Shown one piece after another: positions 48,390 to 55,511 of a stretch of DNA of 64,000 bases (position 1 is its first letter; each line of letters opens with the position of its first letter). The notes under the pieces are model-generated. The model was not told the origin of the DNA, did not search any database, and saw only the letters and a program-made list of their open reading frames with translations. Position numbers and translations under genes: made by a program. Source of the DNA: Chersky-806 sp038252255 (GTDB lineage Bacteria > Actinomycetota > Acidimicrobiia > IMCC26256 > JAENVU01); assembly GCA_038252255.1 (NCBI GenBank), contig JBBSAM010000003.1, positions 62,001-126,000 of the forward strand, written 5' to 3'.

Positions 48390-49268
48390 TCAGCTGCAGC
48401 CGAGGGCCTTCCGGAGCTTGGCGAGGTTCTCGCGCATCACCGAAGCCCAGTCGTCGCCGTGCGCGATCTCGCGGTCGGTGAGCCCTTCAAGCGGGTTGAG
48501 CGTCTCCGTCCTGACCCCGCCGGCCTCGCGGGCCAGGGCGTCCGCCACCCGACGCGACACCAGAGCCTCGGTGAAGACGGTCGTGATCCCGCCCCGATGC
48601 ACCAGATCGGCGAGCTGACCCAGCCGTTGCGCGTTGGGCTCCTCGTCGGGCGAGATGCCGGCGATCCCCTCCTGCCGGAGGCCGTAGCGGTCGGCGAGAT
48701 AGCCGAACGCCTCGTGCGCGGTGACGATCGTGCGGCGCCGGCACGTGCGCAACCCGTTCGCATAGTCGTCGTTCACCTGCCGGATCTCGGCCTGGAACCG
48801 GGCAGTGTTGCGGACGATCTGCGCCCGGCAGCGCGGCAGCGCGCGCACGAGCGATCGCGACACCGTGCCCACGAGCTCCGAGTAGCGGATCGGGTCCAGC
48901 CACACGTGCGGATCGGACGGCCTCGCGTGCAGACCGTCGAGCAGCCCGACGGTGATCCCGTCGCGCTGGTCTGCCGCGTGCTCCACCGCCGGTTGGAAGC
49001 CGTGGCCCATGACGAACACGACCTTCGCGTCCTGGATCGCATCGACCTGGTCCGGGACCAGCTCGAGGTCATGGGGCTCGGCGCCGGCGGGGGTGAGGTT
49101 CTGCACCGCGACGCAGCTCCCACCGACCCGCTGCGCCGCTTCGGCCACCGGATAGAAGGCCGCCACCACCTTGGCCTTGCCGGTCGCGGTCTGACTCGAG
49201 TGCTGACCGCTCCCACACGCCGTGCCGAGCACGGCAACGACCGCACCCAGCACCAGCCACCGTCGCAC
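48390..49268 (-). CDS. znuA: Zinc/manganese ABC transporter substrate-binding lipoprotein
   Basis: A 292-residue cluster A-I binding protein. GTG 49268 with GGAGGG six bases upstream gives a lipoprotein signal (VRRWLVLGAVVAVLGTAC, anchored Cys near 18). The metal ligands are in GAEPHDLELVPDQ (first His), DPHVWLDPI (second His), a third His in TIVTAHEAFGYLADRYGL and an Asp/Glu late in the chain. There is no His-rich loop of the kind seen in many ZnuA proteins, so manganese remains possible. It is divergent from the ATPase and permease genes, with an AT-rich 174-base gap between, where the regulator should bind. Confidence 0.88.
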   Translation of the reverse strand: MRRWLVLGAVVAVLGTACGSGQHSSQTATGKAKVVAAFYPVAEAAQRVGGSCVAVQNLTPAGAEPHDLELVPDQVDAIQDAKVVFVMGHGFQPAVEHAADQRDGITVGLLDGLHARPSDPHVWLDPIRYSELVGTVSRSLVRALPRCRAQIVRNTARFQAEIRQVNDDYANGLRTCRRRTIVTAHEAFGYLADRYGLRQEGIAGISPDEEPNAQRLGQLADLVHRGGITTVFTEALVSRRVADALAREAGGVRTETLNPLEGLTDREIAHGDDWASVMRENLAKLRKALGCS

Positions 49269-49442
49269 GGGCCACCCTCCATGTTCCCTTGAAGCGTTCT
49301 CCCGAATCGTTCTCTTGCATTGTTGTTCGCTTGAATCCAAGTTCCTTTGAATCTAAGAATCGGTCTCATTACTATCATGGGACGGGAGGCATCTACAATC
49401 CCGAGGCTCCGAAATCGCGAGAGCTGGGAAGGGGACACCACG
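49269..49442. promoter_or_regulatory. Divergent AT-rich control region between znuA and znuC
   Basis: A gap visibly richer in A+T than the rest of the window. On the minus strand, TGATAGTAATGAGA (49364-49377) resembles one half plus a worn second half of a Fur/Zur box. The region also has direct repeats of CGTTCTC (49294 area) and TTGAAT. A Fur-family regulator gene is two genes away. The base composition is plain; the exact operator is a guess. Confidence 0.45.
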
Positions 49443-50186
49443 GTGGAGGTGATCGCGGCCGACGGGGTCTGCTTCGCGTACGGCACCGAGCGGGTCCTGG
49501 ACGACGTCGGCATGCATGTCGACGCGGGCGAGTTCGTCGCACTCGTCGGCCCGAACGGCTCGGGCAAGTCCACCCTCGTGCGCATCCTGGTCGGCCTGCT
49601 CACCCCTGACGCCGGCACGGTCCTCGTGTTCGGCGAGACGCCCCGCCGGCTCACCGACCGCGCCCGGTTGGGCTACGTGCCCCAGCGCTCCCAGCTCGTG
49701 GGCGCGCTCCCCGCCACGGTGACCGAGCTCGTCTCCGCCGGCCGGCTGGCCCGCCGGGGCTGGTGGCGGCGACCGGGTCGGGACGACCGGGCCGCGGTCG
49801 ACGCCGCGATCGACGCGGTGGCCCTCGGGGACCTGCGCCGGCGCCCGATCCGCGAGCTGTCCGGCGGCCAGCAGCAGCGCGTGCTGATCGCGAAGGCGCT
49901 CGCGGCCGAACCCGAGCTCCTCGTGCTCGACGAGCCGATCGCCGGCGTCGACGCCGAGTCGCAGCGCCTCTTCCGTGACGCGCTCGTGCACGTGGTACGC
50001 GAGCGGGGCGGCGCCGTCGTCCTCGTCTCCCACGAGCTCGGTGCCGTCGCCGAGGACCTCGACCGCGTCGTGGTGCTGAAGCGCCGAGTGCTGTTCGACG
50101 GCCCGCCCGCCGACCTCGCGGCAACCGGCGTGAGCCTCGGCATCCACCAGGAAGACCTCCCGCTCTGGCTGGAGACGCTGACATGA
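49443..50186 (+). CDS. znuC: Zinc/manganese ABC transporter ATPase
   Basis: A 247-residue ABC ATPase starting at GTG 49443, preceded by AAGGGG. Walker A is GPNGSGKSTLVRIL, the Q-loop is VPQRSQL, the signature LSGGQQQRVLIAKAL and Walker B LLVLDEPIAGVD; the switch His is in VVLVSHELG. All functional elements are intact. It energises uptake of the metal captured by the binding protein. Its stop overlaps the permease start (ATGA at 50183), so the pair is coupled. Similarity to ZnuC/MntB-type ATPases is strong, and the nearby Fur-family gene favours zinc. Confidence 0.9.
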   Translation: MEVIAADGVCFAYGTERVLDDVGMHVDAGEFVALVGPNGSGKSTLVRILVGLLTPDAGTVLVFGETPRRLTDRARLGYVPQRSQLVGALPATVTELVSAGRLARRGWWRRPGRDDRAAVDAAIDAVALGDLRRRPIRELSGGQQQRVLIAKALAAEPELLVLDEPIAGVDAESQRLFRDALVHVVRERGGAVVLVSHELGAVAEDLDRVVVLKRRVLFDGPPADLAATGVSLGIHQEDLPLWLETLT

Positions 50187-51040
50187 ACCTGCCCCTCCCC
50201 TATCCCTTCGACCGCGACTACATGCAGCTCGCGCTCGTCGCCGGGCTGGTCGTCGCATTGTGCGCACCGCTGATCGGGACGTTCCTCGTGGAGAAGCAGC
50301 TGTCCCTGCTCGGCGACGGCCTCGGCCACCTCGCGTTCGCGGGAGTCGCGGTCGGCCTGCTGCTCGCCGTCTCGCCGTTGTGGGCGGCGCTCGTCGTCAC
50401 CGTCGTGGGCGCGCTGGCGCTCGAATACCTGCGATCGCGGGGCCAGGGCTCCGGCGACCTCGTCCTGGCGCTGTTCTTCTACGGCGGCATCGCCGCGGGC
50501 GCGGTGCTCGCCAGCCGTGCGACCGCGGTAGGGCAGAGCGTCAACGTCCTGCCCTACCTCTTCGGTTCGATCCTCACGGTCACACCGGGCGACGTCTGGC
50601 TCATCGTGGCGCTCGGTGCCGTCATCGTCACCAGCATCGCGATCGCCGGCCGCGCGCTGTTCGCGGTCGTCGTGGACGAGGAGGCGGCGCGCGTCTCGGG
50701 CCTGCCCGTCGTCATGCTCAACGGTCTGCTGGTCACCCTGGCCGCGGTCACGATCGTCGCCGCGACCCAGGTCGTCGGGACGCTCCTCGTGGCCGCGCTC
50801 ATGGTGCTGCCCGTGGCATCGGGCCGGTTGGTGGCCCGGTCGTTTCGCACGACGATCGTCGCCGCGGTCTGCGTCGGCCTCTTCTCGGTGATCGTCGGCC
50901 TCGCGATCGCCCGCATCTGGGCGCTCGCGCCCGGCGGGGTCATCGTGCTCGTGTCCGCCGCCGTGTTCCTCGTCACCGTCCTCGCGACCGGCATCCGCCG
51001 CTCCAACATGGCCAACCTGCTCGCGGGGCCTGGACACTGA
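50183..51040 (+). CDS. znuB: Zinc/manganese ABC transporter permease
   Basis: A 285-residue permease of the ABC-3 family with seven to eight predicted membrane helices. LVEKQLSLLGDGLGHLAFAGVAVGLLL is the family signature (the LLGDGLGHLAFAG loop that contacts the ATPase), and the late helices TQVVGTLLVAALMVLPVASGRL and ALAPGGVIVLVSAAVFLV are typical. It begins within the ATPase stop and ends 71 bases before the convergent Fur-family gene, with a worn repeat unit F between them. Zinc is the most likely substrate by context; manganese cannot be excluded. Confidence 0.9.
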   Translation: MNLPLPYPFDRDYMQLALVAGLVVALCAPLIGTFLVEKQLSLLGDGLGHLAFAGVAVGLLLAVSPLWAALVVTVVGALALEYLRSRGQGSGDLVLALFFYGGIAAGAVLASRATAVGQSVNVLPYLFGSILTVTPGDVWLIVALGAVIVTSIAIAGRALFAVVVDEEAARVSGLPVVMLNGLLVTLAAVTIVAATQVVGTLLVAALMVLPVASGRLVARSFRTTIVAAVCVGLFSVIVGLAIARIWALAPGGVIVLVSAAVFLVTVLATGIRRSNMANLLAGPGH

Positions 51041-51048
51041 CTGCCTGA

Positions 51049-51110
51049 GAGACCGCCCGAGGGCGCCTGAGCGATCGCGCTCGGGCCATTCGCCTCCGGA
51101 GACCTCCGGA
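51049..51110 (-). repeat. Structured repeat locus F: one degenerate unit
   Basis: Read on the minus strand: GGTCTCC, arm CCGGAGGCG, loop AATGGCCCGAGCGCGATCGC, then arm CGCCCTCGGG and CGGTCTCTC. The outer arms pair only in part, whereas the inner stem GAGCG-CGAT-CGCTC is perfect. It follows the stop of the Fur-family gene by about nine bases, on the same strand, between two convergent genes. Confidence 0.65.
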
Positions 51111-51111
51111 A

Positions 51112-51576
51112 TCAGGCGCAGTTCTCGCAGAGACCGAACAGGTCGAGTCGGTGCTGCTGGGTCTTGAAGCCGGTGCGCCGGGCGACCTGGCGGGCGACGT
51201 CGCGCAGTGACCGCTCGATCATCGGCGACGCGGGTACGTCCTCCACGGTGCCGCAGCTCGAGCACACGACGTGGTGGTGGTGCTCGGTGAGCTCTTCGAC
51301 GAGCTCGTAGTACGCGAAGTCGCCGCGGGTCACGACCCGGTGGACGACAGCCGCCTGCTCGAGCACCACGAGGTTGCGGTAGACGCTGCTGACCGCGAGA
51401 TCGGGACGGATCGCGGTGATCTCCGGAATCGTCAACGGCCCGGTGCCCCCGCGGGCGAGCACCTCGAGCAGCGCCTCCCGGTTGGGTGTCAGGCGTTGGT
51501 TGGCCTGCCGCAACCGGCTGCGCACCGTGTCCCGCAAGCCGTCGGTGAGCGGCACGGTCTTCCGCTTCGTCGCCAC
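51112..51576 (-). CDS. Fur-family metalloregulator, probably Zur
   Basis: A 154-residue Fur-family protein. The winged helix spans about residues 15-90 (LTPNREALLEVLAR, then AVSSVYRNLVVLEQAAVV). The sensory part has HHHHVVCSSCGTVEDV with Cys105 and Cys108, and the C-terminus ends CENCA with Cys150 and Cys153, the four-Cys structural zinc site. The His cluster just before Cys105 supplies the regulatory metal site. Next to a zinc-type ABC system it is most likely Zur, which shuts down uptake when zinc is plentiful. Convergent with the permease gene, with its own promoter probably close to 51580. Confidence 0.9.
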   Translation of the reverse strand: MATKRKTVPLTDGLRDTVRSRLRQANQRLTPNREALLEVLARGGTGPLTIPEITAIRPDLAVSSVYRNLVVLEQAAVVHRVVTRGDFAYYELVEELTEHHHHVVCSSCGTVEDVPASPMIERSLRDVARQVARRTGFKTQQHRLDLFGLCENCA

Positions 51577-51616
51577 GCTCCCACTCTACCGGCCGGCGCG
51601 AGACCCGGACGGCAGA

Positions 51617-52240
51617 TCAAGAACCATTCTCGACGAGCTCACGGAGGCTCGTCGCGCACGCGCGGGCGTCCGCGCAGGGCCACCCGTACTCGGGGAGGTC
51701 GAAGTACTCGATCGACAGCTTGCCCTCGTACCCGAGGCGATCGAGGCGGGCGAGGACCGCGCGAAAGTCGACGTCACCCTCGCCCGGTGCGACCTGGGCC
51801 TCACCCACTCGCGCATCTCGCAGCTGGACGTGAGCGGCATACGGCAACAGCTCGAGCACGTCGCCGCCCCATGCGGTCACGTGGCCGGTGTCGATCAGGA
51901 ACCGCACCCCGGGTACCTCGTCGACGAGCGCGCGGACGTGGTCGATGGAGCTCACGGTGCCGCCGGCCCACGGTTCACAGAGAGCCTGCGGCGCGGCCCG
52001 CCACCAACGAACGGTGCGCTCCCAGCCCCCGTCGCCTGCCGGGGGTGCCGGAGTCGAGCACCACGTCGGCGCGGGGCGCGGGAAGGCGATCGGGCACCCG
52101 ACCGGGAGGGCGAGCGCGCGTGCATCCACCTCCAGCGCCACATCGATGTGCGCGAATCCGTCGTCGCGCGCGAGCTCGGCGCGGCGGGCAACGGTCGGCT
52201 CGGTCGCGTACGCCAGGTCGGCCACCCCAACGCTGAGCAT
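51617..52240 (-). CDS. Xylose-isomerase-like TIM-barrel protein
   Basis: A 207-residue sugar-phosphate-isomerase/epimerase-like protein, a little short for the family (usually 250-290). MLSVGVADLAYATEP starts the first strand (ATG 52240 chosen because the longer frame lacks similarity). Metal-binding positions can be followed in FLIDTGHVTAWGG (Asp, His), HVQLRDARVG and GEGDVDFRAVLARL, ending LSIEYFDLPEYGW with the last Glu. Such enzymes rearrange sugars or related hydroxy-ketones using a divalent metal. It diverges from the DUF6282-like hydrolase gene with 70 bases between them, so they may share control. Confidence 0.75.
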   Translation of the reverse strand: MLSVGVADLAYATEPTVARRAELARDDGFAHIDVALEVDARALALPVGCPIAFPRPAPTWCSTPAPPAGDGGWERTVRWWRAAPQALCEPWAGGTVSSIDHVRALVDEVPGVRFLIDTGHVTAWGGDVLELLPYAAHVQLRDARVGEAQVAPGEGDVDFRAVLARLDRLGYEGKLSIEYFDLPEYGWPCADARACATSLRELVENGS

Positions 52241-52298
52241 TCTGCGAGCGTAGGTGGCAGTACGTCCGGTGAGCGGAGTCCGGCGCGACGAGGGCACC

Positions 52299-52304
52299 TA
52301 GAGT
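52299..52304 (+). promoter_or_regulatory. -10 box (TAGAGT), probably leaderless start
   Basis: TAGAGT ends six bases before the ATG at 52311; no Shine-Dalgarno sequence is present. Confidence 0.45.
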
Positions 52305-52310
52305 CGCCGC

Positions 52311-53156
52311 ATGGGTGTCGACATCTCCGGCGCGATCGACCTGCACTGTCATTTCGGTCCCGACGCCCACCGGCAACGATCGGTCACCGCGCTCGAGGCG
52401 GCGGCCCAGGCCCACGCAGCCGGTCACGCCGGCGTGCTGCTGAAGTCGCACACGGAGCCCACCGCGCAGCTCGCCCGCATCGTCGCCGACGCGGTCGAGG
52501 GGATCGCCGTCTACGGCGGGATCTGCTGCGACCACGAGATCGGCGGGCTGAACCCGGCCGCGGTCGAGACCGCGCTCATGCTCGGCGGTCGCATCGTCTG
52601 GTTGCCGACGCTCGCCTCTCGCCAGGACGTGGTCAACGGGGTCGCCGCGCAGCTCGGCATCCCCGGCCCCGGGCTCGTCGTGACCGACGACGACGGCGAG
52701 ATCCTTCCCGTGGTGCACGAGATCGCCGCGCTGTGCCGGGAACACGACGCTGTCCTCGCGACCGGACACGTCAGCGCCGGCGAGCACTTCGCGGTGGCTC
52801 GCGCGTTCGGCGCGGGCCAGCGGGTGCTCGTGACCCACGCGCTCGAAGAGATGGTGGGACCACACCTGACCGTGGCCGAGCTCGAGGAGCTTGCCGATCT
52901 CGGTGCCTGGATCGAGCTCTGCGCGCTGACCTGTGTCGGTGCGCTGGCCTCACGACCGGTCGGTGATCTCGCGGCCGCGGCCGGCCAGATCGGCCCCGGC
53001 CGGTGCACGCTGGCGAGTGACTACGGCCAGGCGCAGAACGCACCACCCGTCGAAGGTCTGCAGCAGTTCGCCGACCTGATGGCGGCCGAGGGCCTGAGCA
53101 CCGACGCGATCCGCACGATGGTCGTGGCCAACCCGGCCACGCTCGTCTCGCGCTGA
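52311..53156 (+). CDS. DUF6282-type metal-dependent hydrolase (amidohydrolase-like)
   Basis: A 281-residue TIM-barrel hydrolase resembling the amidohydrolase superfamily. IDLHCHFGPDAHRQ has the opening H-x-H metal pair, GVLLKSHTEP the likely carboxylated or bridging Lys and a His, ATGHVSAGEHF and VTHALEEM further His ligands, and LASDYGQAQNAP the late catalytic Asp. This is the DUF6282 layout, a family without a characterised member that I know. The product is soluble. The gene starts directly after a TAGAGT box and diverges from a xylose-isomerase-like gene, suggesting that both act on a related sugar-like or lactone substrate. Confidence 0.75.
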   Translation: MGVDISGAIDLHCHFGPDAHRQRSVTALEAAAQAHAAGHAGVLLKSHTEPTAQLARIVADAVEGIAVYGGICCDHEIGGLNPAAVETALMLGGRIVWLPTLASRQDVVNGVAAQLGIPGPGLVVTDDDGEILPVVHEIAALCREHDAVLATGHVSAGEHFAVARAFGAGQRVLVTHALEEMVGPHLTVAELEELADLGAWIELCALTCVGALASRPVGDLAAAAGQIGPGRCTLASDYGQAQNAPPVEGLQQFADLMAAEGLSTDAIRTMVVANPATLVSR

Positions 53157-53157
53157 C

Positions 53158-53607
53158 TCAGCGGCCGCCGGCGCGCGCCGACGCAACGGCGCCGAGCGCC
53201 CGGGTCAGGTCACCGGCCACGGCCGGCGAGACGTTGCGCCCGAGATGCTCGTCGAGGGCCGCGGTGTACACCGCGTGCGCCCGGCGAAAGCGCGTTCTCC
53301 CGCTACGGGTGAGCGCGACCAGGGTCGCACGCCCGTCATCGGGATCCACGCGGCGTTCGACGATCCCGTCGCGCTCCATCCGCTGGATCAGCCGGCTCAA
53401 GCCGGGCTGGCTGTACCGCACCCGCATGAGCTCCTGCAGCTCCCGGAGCCGCATCGGCTTGCCGGACCGATCCAGGTACGCAAGCACGGAGTACGTCCCG
53501 GAGTCGATCCCGCCGTCCCGCTCGAGCGCGCTGACCACGTCGCGGAGCACCGGCTGGTACACCGCGACCAGCGCGCTCCAGAGCCGGGCGGCGTGTCCGT
53601 CGGTCAC
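53158..53607 (-). CDS. MarR-family regulator, last gene of the CGSC operon
   Basis: A 149-residue MarR-type dimeric repressor. The winged helix includes MRLRELQELMRVRYSQPGLSRLIQRMERDG (quoted in part as LRELQELMRVRYSQPGLSRL) with the wing VERRVDPDDGRATLVALT, the hallmark MarR pattern of D-x-R-(A/S)-x-x-V-x-L-T. An N- and C-terminal helix on each side form the dimer interface. GTG 53607 overlaps the stop of the small CxxC gene, so it is translated from the same message and probably controls the operon. No Cys in the DNA-binding part, hence ligand rather than redox sensing is likely. Confidence 0.9.
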   Translation of the reverse strand: MTDGHAARLWSALVAVYQPVLRDVVSALERDGGIDSGTYSVLAYLDRSGKPMRLRELQELMRVRYSQPGLSRLIQRMERDGIVERRVDPDDGRATLVALTRSGRTRFRRAHAVYTAALDEHLGRNVSPAVAGDLTRALGAVASARAGGR

Positions 53608-53855
53608 GGCCGGCGCGGATCGTCGAGGAGCAGCTCGAACTCACCGGGGACCCGCCGCCCGATCGCGTCGTTGATGGTCCGGGCCAGCTCGTCCGGCGCG
53701 AGCACGCACTCCGCGCAGCTCACGTCGTCGAAGCGGAGCTCGAGGTGGACACGGAGCGTCTTCGGGTCTGCTTCGACGAGCACGAGGTCCGCGCCATCGG
53801 CGCGCAACATGCGCGCCAGCTCGTCCACCGCCCCGGCGACTGCTTCGCGTTCCAC
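53604..53855 (-). CDS. Small CxxC protein, Nfu-like
   Basis: An 83-residue protein starting at GTG 53855. The region LVLVEADPKTLRVHLELRFDDVSCAECVLAPDEL (landmarks: LRVHLELRF, then VSCAECVLAPDEL) resembles an Nfu-type domain: two strands, a Cys-x-x-Cys (Cys47, Cys50) and then a helix (LARTINDAIGR). In Nfu/NifU domains this pair binds a bridging Fe-S cluster between two monomers; here a redox role is equally possible. The stop overlaps the MarR start and the gene begins two bases after the stop of the 351-residue gene, so all four genes form one translationally coupled operon. It may deliver electrons or a cluster to the CGSC protein; that is inference. Confidence 0.7.
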   Translation of the reverse strand: MEREAVAGAVDELARMLRADGADLVLVEADPKTLRVHLELRFDDVSCAECVLAPDELARTINDAIGRRVPGEFELLLDDPRRP

Positions 53856-53857
53856 GA

Positions 53858-54913
53858 TCAGCGGGTGCCGCGCGCCGGCGCACTCTGCATCTGGCTCTCA
53901 CCGAAGCTCGGCAGCGCCACGGCATGCAGGCTGCCCAGCCCACCGCACACGACGGGAACGATCTGATCCGCGCGCGCGGTGAGGTACACGCGGTCGCCGG
54001 GGGCCACCCGCCCCTTCGCCCGCAGGATCTCGCGGTTCGGCTCCGGCCAGAGATCGAGCGGTTGCCAGGCGTGCTCATGGAGGAAGGTCTGGAGGTCGTT
54101 GACCTCCGCGAAGACCGCACCGAACCGCTCGGCCCACATCGGGTTCACGGCCAAGACCACCTCACCGTTCTCGGCATTGCCGAGGAACATGTTCGCGAGT
54201 GGGTACGCGAGGCTCTTCGCCAGCAGCTCCAGCAGGTCGCGCGCGTCGTCGTTGTGGATGTCGGCCATCGGGAAGGTCCCCTTGCCCCCGTGGACGGTGA
54301 CCACGTCGACCTCCGGCGCGTACCCGCGCCGTTCGGCGAGCGACGGCCATGGCGAGCGTTCTTCCCACTCGCCGAAGCACAGCCCGAAGCGAGCGGGCTG
54401 ACCGAACACGGTTCGGGACGTCTCCCCCGCTCGTTGCCCACCGATGTTGCGGAGGCACAGCGAGACCGCGCGGCCGACCGTCATCGATCCGCGGCCGGCC
54501 GCGCCACCCATGCAGCCGGCTCGGTAGTCGATGCCCAGCCGGTCCCGCGACGGCCCGTTCACGATCAGCATGGGGAACACGCTCGACGTCGTGGTGGTGA
54601 GGCCGAAGGCGTTCCACTCGGGCGCCAGGAGCGCGTCGAGCGCGGCCAGCACGAGCGGGAACGCCTCCGGCTGCACGCCCGCCATCGCCGCGTTCGTCGC
54701 CACGAGCTCGACGGTCGCCACCCCGGCGCGCGGCGGCAACACCCCCACGACCTGGTCCGGCGGATCCGGGGTGCAGGCGAGCAGCGCCTCGATCGCCACA
54801 TCCGTCGGGGGCAGGAGCGGCGCGCCGTCCCCCCAGTGCTCGGCCAGCGACAGCTCGTAGAACGCGGCCGCGTCGGCGGAGATCTCGAGCCGCGGGCTGG
54901 ACAGGTTGCTCAC
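53858..54913 (-). CDS. Uncharacterised partner of the UGSC/CGSC family protein
   Basis: A 351-residue soluble protein starting at GTG 54913 inside the stop of the CGSC gene. It has several conserved-looking Cys and Gly clusters: GIDYRAGCMGGAAGRG, CLRNIGGQRAG, GLCFGEWEERSPWPSLAERRG and VPVVCGGLGSLHAVAL. The N-terminus (FYELSLAEHWGDGAPLLPPT) and the VHGGKGTFPMADIHNDD stretch look like substrate-handling loops. I do not recognise an enzyme class. Proteins of this type are found next to UGSC-type genes as far as I remember, which fits a two-component enzyme. No signal peptide or membrane helix. The function is unassigned; a thiol- or selenol-dependent reductase or lyase is the working guess. Confidence 0.6.
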   Translation of the reverse strand: MSNLSSPRLEISADAAAFYELSLAEHWGDGAPLLPPTDVAIEALLACTPDPPDQVVGVLPPRAGVATVELVATNAAMAGVQPEAFPLVLAALDALLAPEWNAFGLTTTTSSVFPMLIVNGPSRDRLGIDYRAGCMGGAAGRGSMTVGRAVSLCLRNIGGQRAGETSRTVFGQPARFGLCFGEWEERSPWPSLAERRGYAPEVDVVTVHGGKGTFPMADIHNDDARDLLELLAKSLAYPLANMFLGNAENGEVVLAVNPMWAERFGAVFAEVNDLQTFLHEHAWQPLDLWPEPNREILRAKGRVAPGDRVYLTARADQIVPVVCGGLGSLHAVALPSFGESQMQSAPARGTR

Positions 54914-55455
54914 CGCGTGACGCCGAGGAGGTCCAGGGCGCGGGGGTAGGCGTCCGCCGAGATGGCGAGGAGCTCGTCGTGCGGCCGCGCTTCGAGCGGG
55001 TACGGGAGCACGAGGATGCGGAGGTCACCGTGGCCGAGATGGCCGGCCATGTTGTGCCCGTGCGTCGCGAACTCGTCGGTGACGACCGCGACCACCGGCC
55101 GCCTCCGTTCCTCGAGCGCGACCGCGTCGGCGATCGCGAACGATGTGCACGAGCCGCAGGTGCCGAGGCCGACGATCGCGAAGTCGACGGCGTCGGCCAG
55201 GTCGCCGACGTGGCTCCGGTCCGTCGAGCCCGTGCGACCGACCTGGCCGTGCGTCTCGACCGTCTCGACCGCGAGCACGCCGTCGCGCCGCAGGCGCGCT
55301 TCCCAGTCAGCCGCGATGAGACGCCACGAGCGCCAGGCCGCGTCGGTGCGGATCCCCGCCCGGAGGCCGCGGAGCGGGCCGTCGACCCGGAAGGTCGGGG
55401 CCGCGACCTCGGGGGCGGGTGGAGCGGTAGGCCGGCGGATCCAGATCGTGCTCAC
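54910..55455 (-). CDS. UGSC-family protein with Cys in place of selenocysteine
   Basis: A 181-residue protein. The key motif is IVGLGTCGSCTSFAIADAVALEE with C100-G-S-C103, which corresponds to the UGSC motif of a selenoprotein family found in metagenomes and symbionts; here Sec is replaced by Cys. The segment before it (RRDGVLAVETVETHGQVGRTG) and after it (VVAVVTDEFATHGHNMAGHLGHGDLRILVLPYPLE, quoted by landmarks) complete the family pattern. The CxxC-like pair suggests a redox or thiol-nucleophile role in the cytoplasm. It is the first gene of a four-gene operon with its presumed partner, an Nfu-like CxxC protein and a MarR regulator. Function not established. Confidence 0.75.
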   Translation of the reverse strand: MSTIWIRRPTAPPAPEVAAPTFRVDGPLRGLRAGIRTDAAWRSWRLIAADWEARLRRDGVLAVETVETHGQVGRTGSTDRSHVGDLADAVDFAIVGLGTCGSCTSFAIADAVALEERRRPVVAVVTDEFATHGHNMAGHLGHGDLRILVLPYPLEARPHDELLAISADAYPRALDLLGVTR

Positions 55456-55511
55456 CCGCCCAGCCTAGAGATCCATGCGCACGCATACAACTGGTCCGGA
55501 CGTCCGACCGC

